Shown: piece after piece, positions 45,069 through 53,697 of the stretch
How the letters are laid out: the number at the start of each line of letters is the position of its first letter
Numbering within the stretch: position 1 is the first letter of the stretch
Assembly: GCA_050246115.1 (NCBI GenBank)
Contig: JBFWWP010000001.1
Span: 62,001-126,000, forward strand
DNA length: 64,000 nt
Direction: 5' to 3'
From: JBFWWP01 sp050246115
Lineage (GTDB): Bacteria; Planctomycetota; UBA8108; UBA1146; JAJFFE01
Notes under the pieces: generated by a model
The model's database searches: none
The model's input: the letters and a program-made list of their open reading frames with translations, nothing else
Told to the model about the DNA's origin: nothing
Made by a program: the position numbers and the translations under genes

Positions 45069-45508
45069 ATCTCTCGCACTTGAACCAGATTTGCGGATCC
45101 TACAAGGACCGTAAGCGAGTCGGCCGGGGTCATGGCTCCGGAGTCGGCAAGACCTCGGGCCGTGGTCACAACGGGGCCGGCCAGCGCGCCGGATCCAAGT
45201 ATCGACCGCACCACGAGGGTGGGCAAACGCCGCTCTACCGACGCTTTCCCAAGCGCGGATTCTCCAATGCTCCCTTCCGCGTTCGCTACGACGTCTTGAA
45301 CCTCGAAGATCTCAATGCCTTCGAGAACGGTGAAACCGTTCGCCTGGAGACCGTGCTCGAGCGGAAGCTCCTGAAGCCCAGACACGGACGGCTCAAGATC
45401 CTCGCCCGTGGCGAGCTGACCAAGAAGCTGTCCGTCGAGGCGGCCAAGTTCAGTGAAGAGGCACGACGCAAGATCGAAGAGCGCGGCGGAGAGGCGAAAG
45501 TAGTCTGA
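45065..45508 (+). CDS. rplO: 50S ribosomal protein uL15
   Basis: uL15 (147 residues, normal) is a late 50S assembly protein. The glycine-rich start KDRKRVGRGHGSGVGKTSGRGHNGAGQRAG near 16-45 and the EGGQTPLYRRFPKRGFSN block near 53-70 are typical. It follows rpsE directly with no rpmD (uL30) gene between them and overlaps secY by one base. Confidence 0.97.
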   Translation: MNLSHLNQICGSYKDRKRVGRGHGSGVGKTSGRGHNGAGQRAGSKYRPHHEGGQTPLYRRFPKRGFSNAPFRVRYDVLNLEDLNAFENGETVRLETVLERKLLKPRHGRLKILARGELTKKLSVEAAKFSEEARRKIEERGGEAKVV

Positions 45509-46881
45509 TGAGTCTCATCGCCAAGGTGATTCGCGACATCCTCGGGATACCGGAGCTCCGGAAGCGAATCCTGATTACCTTTGGGCTGCTCGCGGTTTAC
45601 CGGATCGGGTTTCACATCTACCTCCCTGGGATCAAGATCCAGGTTCTGGCGGACATCCTCGACAACCTGGCCAAAACGGGCGGCGGCACCCTTCTGGGAC
45701 TGATCAAGATCACCGGCGCGTTGACCGGCGGAAGCTTGGCGAATGCCACGGTCTTCTCGTTGGGAATCATGCCCTACATTAGTGCCTCGATCATCTTCTC
45801 GTTGTTGGTCAAGGTTTTCCCCAAGCTGGAAGCCTTGCAGAAGGAGGGTGAGTCCGGGCGGCGCCAGATCAACCGTTACACGCGCTACGCCACGCTCGCC
45901 CTTTGCTTGGTCCAGGGGTGGTTCGTGATCGTCTTCCTCCGATCACCGTTGCAAGGCGGCAGCGGCGGACCGGAGATCATCTCCTATGACAGCTACTGGT
46001 GGGCGGTTCTGCAGGTGCTCGTCTTGACGGCGGGGACCATGTTCCTGGTTTGGCTCGGTGAGAAGATCACGGAGTTCGGGATCGGGAACGGGATCTCGTT
46101 GATCATCATGGCGGGGATCATTGCCGGTGCGCCCTCCGCGATGGTTCAGCTGTACTCCGGGGTCGCAGCCGCGTCGCCCGATGAGGTTCCGTTCTACGTG
46201 CTGCGGATCGTCTCGCTCGTAGCGCTGTTCCTCGGAATCGTTGCCGCAGTCGTGTTCATCACCAAGGGCCAACGGCGAATCCCGGTTCAGCAGGCCCGCA
46301 CCGTGAAGGGCCGCCGAGTTTACGGTGGCCAGCGGCACTACATGCCGATCAAGCTGAACGCAGCCGGCGTCCTGCCGATCATCTTTGCGCAGTCGCTCAT
46401 TATCATCCCGGGCGGAATCCTGTCGTTCATCTTTCCGGAAGGCAACGTCCTCGTCGACATGCTGGCTCCCGGAGCGTTCATGTACCTTGCCTTGTACGTT
46501 TTGCTGATCGGCTTCTTCACGTACTTCTGGACGTCGCTGATGTTCAACCCGGTCGAACTCGCCGACCAGATGAAAGAGTACGGGTCTTTCATCCCCGGGA
46601 TACGGCCAGGGCGTCGCACCGCTGAGCACCTGTCGAAGATCATCAATCGAATCACGCTGGCTGGCGGAGTGTTCCTGGCCGCCATTGCTTTGATTCCACA
46701 GCTGATTTCCGGGAGCTTCCACGTGGATGCCTTCGTCAGCCAATTCCTCGGCGGAACCGGCATTCTGATTGTCGTCGGAGTGGCCTTGGACCTCGTCGAC
46801 AAGGTCGAAGCCCAGCTGCTGGTTCGGCACTACGACGGCTTCATGCGAGCGGGAGGTTCCGAGACGAGTGGCGCGCGGTGA
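45508..46881 (+). CDS. secY: Preprotein translocase subunit SecY
   Basis: SecY is the channel of the Sec translocon, with ten membrane helices. The 457-residue protein shows these segments, with the conserved SLGIMPYISASIIFSLL near 85-101, the cytosolic loops with EGESGRRQINRYTRYAT near 113-129 and RRIPVQQARTVKGRRVYGGQRHYMPIKLNAAGVLPIIFA near 257-295, and FNPVELADQMKEYGSFIPGIRPGRRT near 349-374. It overlaps rplO upstream and adk downstream by a few bases, which ties protein export and ribosomal protein expression together. Confidence 0.97.
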   Translation: MSLIAKVIRDILGIPELRKRILITFGLLAVYRIGFHIYLPGIKIQVLADILDNLAKTGGGTLLGLIKITGALTGGSLANATVFSLGIMPYISASIIFSLLVKVFPKLEALQKEGESGRRQINRYTRYATLALCLVQGWFVIVFLRSPLQGGSGGPEIISYDSYWWAVLQVLVLTAGTMFLVWLGEKITEFGIGNGISLIIMAGIIAGAPSAMVQLYSGVAAASPDEVPFYVLRIVSLVALFLGIVAAVVFITKGQRRIPVQQARTVKGRRVYGGQRHYMPIKLNAAGVLPIIFAQSLIIIPGGILSFIFPEGNVLVDMLAPGAFMYLALYVLLIGFFTYFWTSLMFNPVELADQMKEYGSFIPGIRPGRRTAEHLSKIINRITLAGGVFLAAIALIPQLISGSFHVDAFVSQFLGGTGILIVVGVALDLVDKVEAQLLVRHYDGFMRAGGSETSGAR

Positions 46882-47531
46882 GGCTCGTCTTCCTGGGGCC
46901 TCCCGGGGCGGGGAAGGGGACCCAAGCCACGCAGCTGGCGCAGCGCTTGGGGGTCCCGCACATCTCGACGGGTGATATCCTCCGGCGTGCCATTGCGCTC
47001 TCCACCCCGACCGGGGTCGAGGCCAAGCAGTTCGTGGATCGCGGGGAACTCGTTCCGTTCGAGATCATGCTGCGCCTCGTTCAAGACCGCCTGAGAGAGA
47101 AGGACGCCGCGGCGGGGTGGATCCTCGACGGCTTTCCGAGGAACCTCGCGCAAGCCCAAGCGTTTGCGGAACTCTTGGAAGGGCTCGAGTCCGGGGTCGA
47201 TTGCGTTGTCTACTTCGATGTCGCCGCAGCCGTGGTGGTGGCCCGGCTGTCGGCTCGACGAACCTGTCGCGCTTGCGGTGCAGTCTACCACTTGGAGTAC
47301 TCGGCGCCGAAGACCGCGGGCGTCTGCGACCAGTGCGGTGGATCGGACCTGTACCAGCGAACCGACGATCGTGAAGAGGCGATCCGCAAGCGGCTCGAGG
47401 TGTACGCCTCCGAGACCGAGCCGTTGGTTGGGCACTATCGCAAGGCCGGCGTGTTGCGCCAGGTCGATGCGGGTCGGGCGCCCGCCGAGGTGTCGGCGGC
47501 GGTTTCCGCCGCGATCGCGCGAGCCGAGTGA
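46878..47531 (+). CDS. adk: Adenylate kinase
   Basis: Adk interconverts ATP, AMP and ADP. The 217-residue protein has the P-loop FLGPPGAGKGTQA at residues 4-16, the AMP site ISTGDILRRA near 32 and the DGFPRN motif near 84. The LID domain carries two CxxC pairs (CRACG near 131 and CDQCGG near 151), so it is the zinc-binding form. The start is a GTG overlapping the secY stop (GTGA). Confidence 0.96.
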   Translation: MRLVFLGPPGAGKGTQATQLAQRLGVPHISTGDILRRAIALSTPTGVEAKQFVDRGELVPFEIMLRLVQDRLREKDAAAGWILDGFPRNLAQAQAFAELLEGLESGVDCVVYFDVAAAVVVARLSARRTCRACGAVYHLEYSAPKTAGVCDQCGGSDLYQRTDDREEAIRKRLEVYASETEPLVGHYRKAGVLRQVDAGRAPAEVSAAVSAAIARAE

Positions 47532-47639
47532 GCACGCGGGTGGGATGCTGCCCGGGCGGTGCTTGGCGCACCCCCTCCACGAATTGGCGTTGAGGCGGAC
47601 GACCCCTCGCAGGCGGGGTACGAATCCCGACGGACCGGA

Positions 47640-48416
47640 ATGATCCACCTCAAAACTCCCGCCGAGATCGAGTTGCTGGCGCAGGCCGGCAGAGTCTTGG
47701 CGGACACGTTCCGCGAGGTCGCACCCTGGGTCCGGCCTGGGGTATCGACCGGCGAGCTCGACAGCCGGGTTCGGGAGTGTCTCGTGGCGAGGGGTGGGGA
47801 GCCTCTTTTTTTTGACTACGATGGCTTTCCGGGCAATAGCTGCATCTCGGTGAACGACGAGGTCGTGCACGGCATTCCTGGACGCCGGGTGCTCGCGGAT
47901 GGCGACATCGTCACCGTCGACATCGGGGTCCGACTGGCCGGCTTCTGCGCGGACGCCGCGGAGACCTTCTTGGTGGGCGAGGTCTCCGAACGTGCCCGGC
48001 GCTTGGTTGACTGCTGTCGCGGAGCGCTCGCCGCCGGAATCGCGGCGTGCCGGCCCGGCGGCAGGATCTCCGACGTGAGTCGGGCCGTGGAGACCCACAC
48101 CCGCGCCGGAGGGTTTTTCGTGGTAACCACGTACGTCGGTCACGGCATCGGGCGGGAAATGCACGAGGATCCGCCGGTGCCGAACTTCGTCGCGGCTCGG
48201 CCGTTCGAGGACCCGGTGTTGGAGCCGGGCCTCGTGATCGCTATCGAACCGATGGTCACCGAGACCTCGGAGCGTGTTCGGACCCTGGCTGACGGGTGGA
48301 CGGTCGCCACCGTCGACGGTGGATTGTCGTGTCACTGCGAGCACACGGTCGCCGTCACGGACGCTGGGCCTCGCGTATTGACACTCGCGCCGGACTCGGC
48401 GGGAGTGGCGGTGTGA
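47640..48416 (+). CDS. map: Type I methionine aminopeptidase
   Basis: MetAP removes the initiator methionine from new proteins. The 258-residue enzyme has the metal ligands in place: DGDIVTVDIGVRLAGFCADAAET near residues 86-108 (two aspartates), GHGIGREMHEDP near 166-177 (histidine), and the glutamates in AIEPMVTE near 201 and CEHTVAV near 234. The ATG at 47640 is chosen; the frame is open 27 codons earlier but the extension is not conserved. The next gene, rpmJ, is 300 bases away, and infA, often found between them, is missing. Confidence 0.95.
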   Translation: MIHLKTPAEIELLAQAGRVLADTFREVAPWVRPGVSTGELDSRVRECLVARGGEPLFFDYDGFPGNSCISVNDEVVHGIPGRRVLADGDIVTVDIGVRLAGFCADAAETFLVGEVSERARRLVDCCRGALAAGIAACRPGGRISDVSRAVETHTRAGGFFVVTTYVGHGIGREMHEDPPVPNFVAARPFEDPVLEPGLVIAIEPMVTETSERVRTLADGWTVATVDGGLSCHCEHTVAVTDAGPRVLTLAPDSAGVAV

Positions 48417-48717
48417 AAGTGCGAGTTGGAAGCTTGACGGTCTCAGTAGGCTTCAGTAGACTGCCCCGCTTTCGATCCTGGATCGCCTCCCCGGAAGTTC
48501 GCTCTAAGTCTCGTCGCGGACGGGACTCGGGGCGGCCGTGGCTCGGCGCGAGACCACGGGCGGGCCGGAGTCCGGTCAGCGCAAGACAGGACTCGCCGTC
48601 CGCCGTACTTGCTCCTGGCCTCGTCGCTCCTCGCTTGGGCAGCTCCGCGCCTTCGAGCTCCGTTGGTTGTGGCGACCTTCTTCGGTTTGGTGCCGCTCTC
48701 GGGAAGTTGTTGAGGAC
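48417..48717 (+). other. map-rpmJ intergenic region
   Basis: About 300 bases with no infA gene, unlike many bacteria. It contains a near-consensus promoter right after the map stop (48434-48462), probably for rpmJ and the alpha operon. Confidence 0.55.
48434..48462 (+). promoter_or_regulatory. Candidate promoter of the alpha operon (rpmJ-rplQ)
   Basis: TTGACG at 48434-48439 and TAGACT at 48457-48462 are 17 bases apart. It lies about 255 bases before rpmJ. Confidence 0.6.
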
Positions 48718-48834
48718 ATGAAGATCAAGAGTTCGGTTCGGCGCATCTGCGAGACCTGCAAGATCGTGCGGCGCCGAGGAGTCATTCGCGTGATTTGCGA
48801 GAATCCGCGCCACAAGCAGCGCCAGGGCAAGTAA
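48718..48834 (+). CDS. rpmJ: 50S ribosomal protein bL36
   Basis: bL36 (38 residues) is the smallest 50S protein. The sequence MKIKSSVRRICETCKIVRRR has the CxxC pair; CENPRHKQRQGK supplies the third cysteine and the histidine of the zinc site, so it is the zinc-binding type. GTTGAGGAC precedes the ATG. It begins the alpha group. Confidence 0.96.
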   Translation: MKIKSSVRRICETCKIVRRRGVIRVICENPRHKQRQGK

Positions 48835-48847
48835 GGGGATCTAGTCC

Positions 48848-49219
48848 ATGCCTCGAATTCTCGGCGTCGACATTCCGCCAAACAAGCAATCCCGCGTAGC
48901 CCTCACGTACCTGTATGGCGTTGGTCAAGCTACGGCCGATCACGTCTGCAAGTCGGCGGGTGTGGACCCGCTGGTGAGGGCCAAGGATCTCACCGAAGAC
49001 GAAGTCAGTCGACTGGCCAGTCTGATCGAGAACAACCACATGGTTGAGGGCCAGCTTCGCCGGCAGATCCAGCAGAACGTGGCCCGACTGAAAGAGATTC
49101 GCTGCTACCGAGGACTTCGGCACGCGCGCAATCTCCCGGTTCGGGGGCAACGAACCAGAACGAACGCGCGCACCCGCAAGGGGCCGAAGCGAGTGGTCGC
49201 GAACAAGAAGAAGACATAG
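48848..49219 (+). CDS. rpsM: 30S ribosomal protein uS13
   Basis: uS13 (123 residues) bridges the 30S head to 50S. It starts MPRILGVDIPPNKQSRVALTYLYGVG and ends with CYRGLRHARNLPVRGQRTRTNARTRKGPKR and a lysine tail. It lies 13 bases after rpmJ. Confidence 0.98.
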   Translation: MPRILGVDIPPNKQSRVALTYLYGVGQATADHVCKSAGVDPLVRAKDLTEDEVSRLASLIENNHMVEGQLRRQIQQNVARLKEIRCYRGLRHARNLPVRGQRTRTNARTRKGPKRVVANKKKT

Positions 49220-49321
49220 GCAGGCACTCGGCTCGATCGACGCGCCACGGTCAGGGGCCCCACGAGGGTTACCGGGACCGGCGGGTTCGAGGGTGGTGTG
49301 ACCAACCGAAGGGTGAACTGG

Positions 49322-49702
49322 GTGGCAAAGAAGGCGAAGAAGAAGGTCAAGAAGAACGTCGCGCGCGGCGTGGTCTACATCAAGGCGACCTTCAACAACA
49401 CGATCGTCACCATCGCCGACAAGAGCGGGCAGGCTCTCTGCTGGGACTCTGGCGGTACCATCGGCTACAAGGGGAGTCGAAAGTCGACGCCCTTTGCGGC
49501 TCAGCGCGCAGCGGAGAACTGTGCGCAGAAGGCCAAGAAGATGGGGATGAAGGAAGTCGATGTCCGGGTCAAGGGGCCGGGTGCAGGCCGAGAGTCTGCG
49601 ATCCGGGCGATCCAGACGTCTGGCCTCGAGATTCGGGCGATCGAGGACGTCACGCCACTGCCACACAACGGTTGCCGGCCCAGAAAACGACGCCGCGTGT
49701 GA
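49322..49702 (+). CDS. rpsK: 30S ribosomal protein uS11
   Basis: uS11 (126 residues from this start) lies on the 30S platform near the mRNA exit. It has GVVYIKATFNNTIVTIADKSG near 16-36, GSRKSTPFAAQRAAENCAQKAK near 50-71 and the end DVTPLPHNGCRPRKRRRV. The start is taken as GTG at 49322 (reading MAKKAKKKVKKNV as in the family) with GAAGGGTG upstream; another GTG eight codons earlier is possible. The gene is followed by a remnant of the inverted-repeat element. Confidence 0.96.
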   Translation: MAKKAKKKVKKNVARGVVYIKATFNNTIVTIADKSGQALCWDSGGTIGYKGSRKSTPFAAQRAAENCAQKAKKMGMKEVDVRVKGPGAGRESAIRAIQTSGLEIRAIEDVTPLPHNGCRPRKRRRV

Positions 49703-49771
49703 CGCGGGGCGTCGAACGACCAACTGCACCTCGGATTTTCGACCGTGTGCGAGTGGGTACGTGCGAGCAGT

Positions 49772-49814
49772 CGAAGCGACGAGCAACAGGGTGAAGTTAT
49801 TCTTGGGCGACTCC
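49772..49814. mobile_element. Remnant of the MITE-like element (right end only)
   Basis: 43 bases match the right end of the element, with one change (GAGCAACAGGG for GAGCAAGAGGG) and the right terminal repeat intact. Just before it, an 11-base deletion between two CGAAG copies would explain the join. It lies in the 166-base spacer between rpsK and rpsD, so an old insertion or partial copy has been kept between essential genes. Confidence 0.75.
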
Positions 49815-49868
49815 TCAGGGCCTCGGCTCTTGATCGTCCGCTGGAAGACCTTTGGAGGATGAACGGAA

Positions 49869-50498
49869 ATGGGTAGATACGTAGACGCGAAGTGCCGGTT
49901 GTGTCGACGCGAAGGGGAGCGGTTGTTCCTCAAGGGGTCGCGCTGTCACACTGCGAAGTGTGCGATCGCCAAGCGAGCGTACGCGCCGGGCATGCACGCT
50001 TTCCGTCGTCGCGGTCGACTGTCGGACTACGGTCTTCGCCTGCGTGAGAAGCAGAAAGCCAAGCGCATCTACGGAGTCGGCGAGATTCAGTTCCGGAACT
50101 ACTTCGCCGAGGCGAACCGCGGTAAAGGAAACACGGGAGAAGCGCTTCTCGTGCTCCTCGAGCGGCGGCTTGACAATGTCGTCTACTCGCTCGGGTTCGG
50201 GGAGAGTCGGGCTCAGGCTCGCCAGATCATCTCGCATGGCCACGTGTACGTGGACGGTCGGCGAGTGAACATCCCATCGTATCTCGTGCGAGTTGGACAG
50301 GTCGTCGCCGCTCGCCCCAAGAAGAAGAGCCAGGACTTCTTGAAGGAGCGTTTGGAGGCCCGCAAGGGCGATCCTGTTCCGAGTTGGCTGGCACTCGACG
50401 AGAAGAAGCTGGAAGGCCGGGTTGTTCAGCTTCCGACCAAGGAGGACGTCGTCCTCCCGATCCAGGAGAACTACATCGTCGAGTTCTGCTCCAGGTAA
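49869..50498 (+). CDS. rpsD: 30S ribosomal protein uS4
   Basis: uS4 (209 residues, normal) starts 30S assembly and in E. coli represses the alpha operon. The N terminus has a zinc-type cysteine set (CRLCRREGERLFLKGSRCHTAKCAI near 10-34). The S4 RNA-binding domain RRLDNVVYSLGFGESRAQARQIISHGHVYVDGRRVNIPSY is near 99-138. The ATG has GAGGATGAACGG upstream. Confidence 0.97.
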   Translation: MGRYVDAKCRLCRREGERLFLKGSRCHTAKCAIAKRAYAPGMHAFRRRGRLSDYGLRLREKQKAKRIYGVGEIQFRNYFAEANRGKGNTGEALLVLLERRLDNVVYSLGFGESRAQARQIISHGHVYVDGRRVNIPSYLVRVGQVVAARPKKKSQDFLKERLEARKGDPVPSWLALDEKKLEGRVVQLPTKEDVVLPIQENYIVEFCSR

Positions 50499-50608
50499 CG
50501 GGCGGCTCGGTTCGCGAGGTATCCCGCTCGGTTCATGGCCCAGGGGCAGCAGGCCTTGGGGGGATGCTCACGGGAGTGTGCGGAGTCAGGGGAGGAGTCC
50601 AACCCATC

Positions 50609-51625
50609 ATGTCCATGCGGGTTCGTTGGCGCGAGTTCGAACTCCCGAATCGGGTAGAGTTCGACGAGGGCACGAAGTCGGAGAGCTACGGGCGGTTCGT
50701 GATCGAGCCGTTTGAGCGAGGCTTCGGTCACACCGTGGGCAACAGCTTGCGGCGCGTGCTTCTATCGTCGATCGAAGGCGCCGCCGTCGTCCGCGCCAAG
50801 ATCGACGGTGTCGAGCACGAGTTCTCTACGAAGGAGGGCGTGTACGAAGACATCGCGCACGTCATCCTGAACCTCAAGTTGATCAAGGTTCGGCTGAAGC
50901 AAGGCGAAGAGGCCGAGCTGTTCCTCGACAAGAAGAGCAAGGGGCCGGTTCTCGCGGGGGATCTCGAGTGTGATCCCGACGTCGTCGAGATCATCAACCC
51001 GGAGCAGCAGATCGCGACCTTGACCGCGGACGTTGGCTTCCGCGCGATTCTCCTCGTACGAAGGGGGCGCGGCTACCAGACGGCCCAGGAGAACTCCGGA
51101 GGCGAGAGCGAGATCGGGTCGATTTGGATGGACTCGACCTTCTCGCCCATCACGCGTGCCCGGTACCGGGTGGAGGACACCCGCGTGGGTCAGGTGACGA
51201 ACTATGACCGGTTGATCCTCGAGATCTGGACGAATGGCACCGTGCGCCCGGACCACTCCCTCGTCGAGGCGGCCAAGATTTTCCGCAAGCACCTGAATCC
51301 ACTCGTGAAGTACTTCGAGCTCGGCTCCCAGGTGTTGAAGCCGCAGATCGCCGAGATCGACCCCATGCCGGAAGAAGACGAGGACCTCAAGAAGGTGCTC
51401 GACCTGCCGATCTCGCACTTGGAGCTGTCGGTGCGGGCTTCGAACTGTCTCGAGTCCGAGAACATCTCCACGATCCGTGATATCGTTCGGCGGAGCGAAG
51501 ACGAGATCCTGAAGATTCGTAACTTTGGTAGTACGTCGCTCGTGGAACTCAAGGAGAAGCTCGCGCAGTTCGACCTGTCGCTGGGCATGATGCCGAGAGC
51601 GAGCAACAACGGAAAGAGACCGTAA
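50609..51625 (+). CDS. rpoA: DNA-directed RNA polymerase subunit alpha
   Basis: The alpha subunit dimerises to start RNA polymerase assembly and its C-terminal domain contacts promoter DNA and activators. The 338-residue protein has the dimer block GRFVIEPFERGFGHTVGNSLRRVLLSSIEG near 27-56 and a C-terminal domain with LELSVRASNCLESENISTIRDIVRRSEDEILKIRNFGSTSLVELKEKL near 271-318, including the residues that bind UP elements. The ATG at 50609 follows GGGGAGGAG. rplQ overlaps its stop by one base. Confidence 0.97.
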   Translation: MSMRVRWREFELPNRVEFDEGTKSESYGRFVIEPFERGFGHTVGNSLRRVLLSSIEGAAVVRAKIDGVEHEFSTKEGVYEDIAHVILNLKLIKVRLKQGEEAELFLDKKSKGPVLAGDLECDPDVVEIINPEQQIATLTADVGFRAILLVRRGRGYQTAQENSGGESEIGSIWMDSTFSPITRARYRVEDTRVGQVTNYDRLILEIWTNGTVRPDHSLVEAAKIFRKHLNPLVKYFELGSQVLKPQIAEIDPMPEEDEDLKKVLDLPISHLELSVRASNCLESENISTIRDIVRRSEDEILKIRNFGSTSLVELKEKLAQFDLSLGMMPRASNNGKRP

Positions 51626-52029
51626 TGCGGCACCGCGTCGCCGGTCGGAAGTTGAACCGAACCACTTCCCACCGTGAAGCGCTGCTCGAGAGCCTCTTTC
51701 GAGGCCTCGTGCTCGAGTTCGATCGTAAGGGATTCATCGTCACGACGCGCGAGAAGGCGAAGTTCGCCCAGCCGACCGTCGAGAAGATGATCACCATGGC
51801 GGGCACCAAGAACGTCGCGAACGTTCGGCGGGCCATGAGGATGCTCAACGACCGAGAGCTGGTCCGAAAGCTCTTCGACGAGATTGGTCCCTACTACAAG
51901 GATCGCCCCGGGGGTTACACTCGGGTCATTCGGCTGTCGACTCCGCGCTTGGGGGACAACGGCACGCGTGCGTACTTCGGCTTCGTCAAGAAGAACGAGT
52001 CGGTAGCGCCCGCGGCCGAGGCTTCTTAG
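51625..52029 (+). CDS. rplQ: 50S ribosomal protein bL17
   Basis: bL17 (134 residues) sits near the tunnel exit. It starts MRHRVAGRKLNRTTSHREALLESLFRGL and contains LIRFDRKGFIVTTREKAKFAQPTVEKMI-like residues near 34-56 and GGYTRVIRLSTPRLGDNGTRAYFGFV near 97-122. It ends the alpha operon and overlaps rpoA (TAATG). Confidence 0.97.
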   Translation: MRHRVAGRKLNRTTSHREALLESLFRGLVLEFDRKGFIVTTREKAKFAQPTVEKMITMAGTKNVANVRRAMRMLNDRELVRKLFDEIGPYYKDRPGGYTRVIRLSTPRLGDNGTRAYFGFVKKNESVAPAAEAS

Positions 52030-52713
52030 TCCGCTCGGGCTTCGTAGTCCGCTCGCTGGGGCGCTTCAAGAGTGCCCTACCGCGACGCGGCCCGTCGGCG
52101 CGACGACTGTGGCTCGCTGCCCACTCTCGCTGCTCGTTGGCCTCGAGTCGTTCCGCGAGCTCTTTGCACGATGAACGGCCTGTGGACGCAGGGGGCCGAA
52201 GACGGGCGTGTTTCGCGCCCGCCTTCGGCCTCGCTCGTTTCCCGGGGGCACCAACCCTCTCGTAGGGCCGTGTTGGTCCTGGGCTTTGCCTTGTCCGGTC
52301 CAAGTCCCTTCGATGGGAAGGACCCAGTTCGAGCGCGCACCCCGCCTACCTTGGACCTTCGGGCTCGGGTCACCATGCCGCTGGCCTGGGATGCTCCTGA
52401 GCTTTCGAAAAGCCCCGTCGCGAACCGCTGCACGAGCCGCCATGGCTTCACCCAAAAACGCTCGCCTTCGGTTCCTGCCGCCAAGCGCAAACGAGAGTCG
52501 CTCTTGAATGCGTTTGATCGGGATGGGCTAGGCGCACCCGACGGTTCCGGCTGGCACGAAACCCCGCCGCAACCCAACGTAAGGCCCGGTCGCATTGCGG
52601 CGGATTTTCGCTTGCGCAAGGCTGTCCGCACGGAGACCCTCAACTCTCCAGCACTGTTCTCGCGTCGTCGGGGCGTTGGTTCGGTCCGTGGCCCCATCGA
52701 GGAGCCCGTCGTC
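52030..52713 (+). other. Spacer between rplQ and the foldase gene
   Basis: About 680 bases. The foldase frame stays open through all of it, but the upstream codons have no signal peptide or conserved features, and the true start with a signal segment is at 52714. I see no clear promoter. Confidence 0.5.
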
Positions 52714-53697
52714 ATGATTTCGTTCCGATCGAGTCGGCCTCGGTGGCTTCTGGGGTCGATTGGACTTGTCGTTGTCGCGTCCGTCGTAGCCTTGGGGCAG
52801 TCCGTGGGGCCACGATCGGGCGAGGACCCCTCGGAGATCCAGCCGGCGGACCCCAAACTCCCGGAGGGCGTCGTCGCGCGTGTCGACGGTGTGGACATCC
52901 CGCACCAGGATTACCTCCGCTTCCTCGAACGTGAACTCGGCTACTCGTACTTCCGCGAGTTCATCGACGACCACTTGCTTCAGCGCAAGGCGAATGAACT
53001 CGGCGTCGTGGTTACCGAGGATGAGATCGCCCGGCGCGCCGATGAGCAGATTCGCCAAGCGATCGACGCGCGTCACCAGGGCGACGAAGCCGCGTTTCGC
53101 AGATCGTTGGCGACGCGGCTCCACACCCTCGAGAGCTTCCGTCTTTGGACCGCCAATCAACTCCGCGGTGACGCGCTCCTCGAGGCTTGCATCCGACGCG
53201 AGCGCGCGCCGACGGAGGTCGAAGTGCGCGAGCGGTTCGAGCGCATGTACGGCGAGGGGGGAGTTCACTTTCAGGTCCGGCACATTCAGATCACTCGTCG
53301 GGCGGACGACGCCGACGGATCGATCGCGCGAGCCGCTGCCGACGAGATCATGAAGGAGCTCGAGGTCGACCCCAGTCGGTTTGCGAGCCTCGTTCAAGAG
53401 CGATCGGACGACCGTTTCACCCAAAGGAACGACGGTCTCATTCCCAACTACCGATCCCACACCTTCGGTGAGGCATTCGATCGCGCGGTGCGGGGGCTCG
53501 ACAGCCCAGGGCAGGTCGTCGGTCCCATCCCATCGAGCCGTGGGTTTCATGTGATTCAGCTCGTGCGACGCACGACCACGCCTTTCGACGAGGTTCGGTC
53601 CGAGATCGAGGCACTTCTGATCGCCGAGCCGCCCGCGGCCACCGAACGCCACGAGTATCGGCGCAAGCTGCGCCGGGATGCCAAGGTCGAACGCTGA
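52714..53697 (+). CDS. Parvulin-type peptidyl-prolyl isomerase (SurA/PpiC-like), exported
   Basis: A 327-residue foldase. It has an N-terminal signal or anchor segment (WLLGSIGLVVVASVVALG near 10-27), a SurA-like helical region near 50-160 (VVARVDGVDIPHQDYLRFL onward) and a parvulin domain near 185-290 (FQVRHIQITRRADDAD, FASLVQERSDD, GQVVGPIPSSRGFHVIQLV). Such proteins fold outer-membrane and secreted proteins in the periplasm, which fits the barrel and secreted dockerin-like proteins nearby. The ATG at 52714 has GAGGAG ten bases upstream and is the only start that puts a signal segment at the N terminus. Confidence 0.85.
   Translation: MISFRSSRPRWLLGSIGLVVVASVVALGQSVGPRSGEDPSEIQPADPKLPEGVVARVDGVDIPHQDYLRFLERELGYSYFREFIDDHLLQRKANELGVVVTEDEIARRADEQIRQAIDARHQGDEAAFRRSLATRLHTLESFRLWTANQLRGDALLEACIRRERAPTEVEVRERFERMYGEGGVHFQVRHIQITRRADDADGSIARAAADEIMKELEVDPSRFASLVQERSDDRFTQRNDGLIPNYRSHTFGEAFDRAVRGLDSPGQVVGPIPSSRGFHVIQLVRRTTTPFDEVRSEIEALLIAEPPAATERHEYRRKLRRDAKVER

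Noticed and set aside
52072..52713. Upstream extension of the foldase gene by 214 codons
   Set aside because: The signal segment would be internal and the extra residues are spacer-like; ATG 52714 has GAGGAG and a proper signal sequence.
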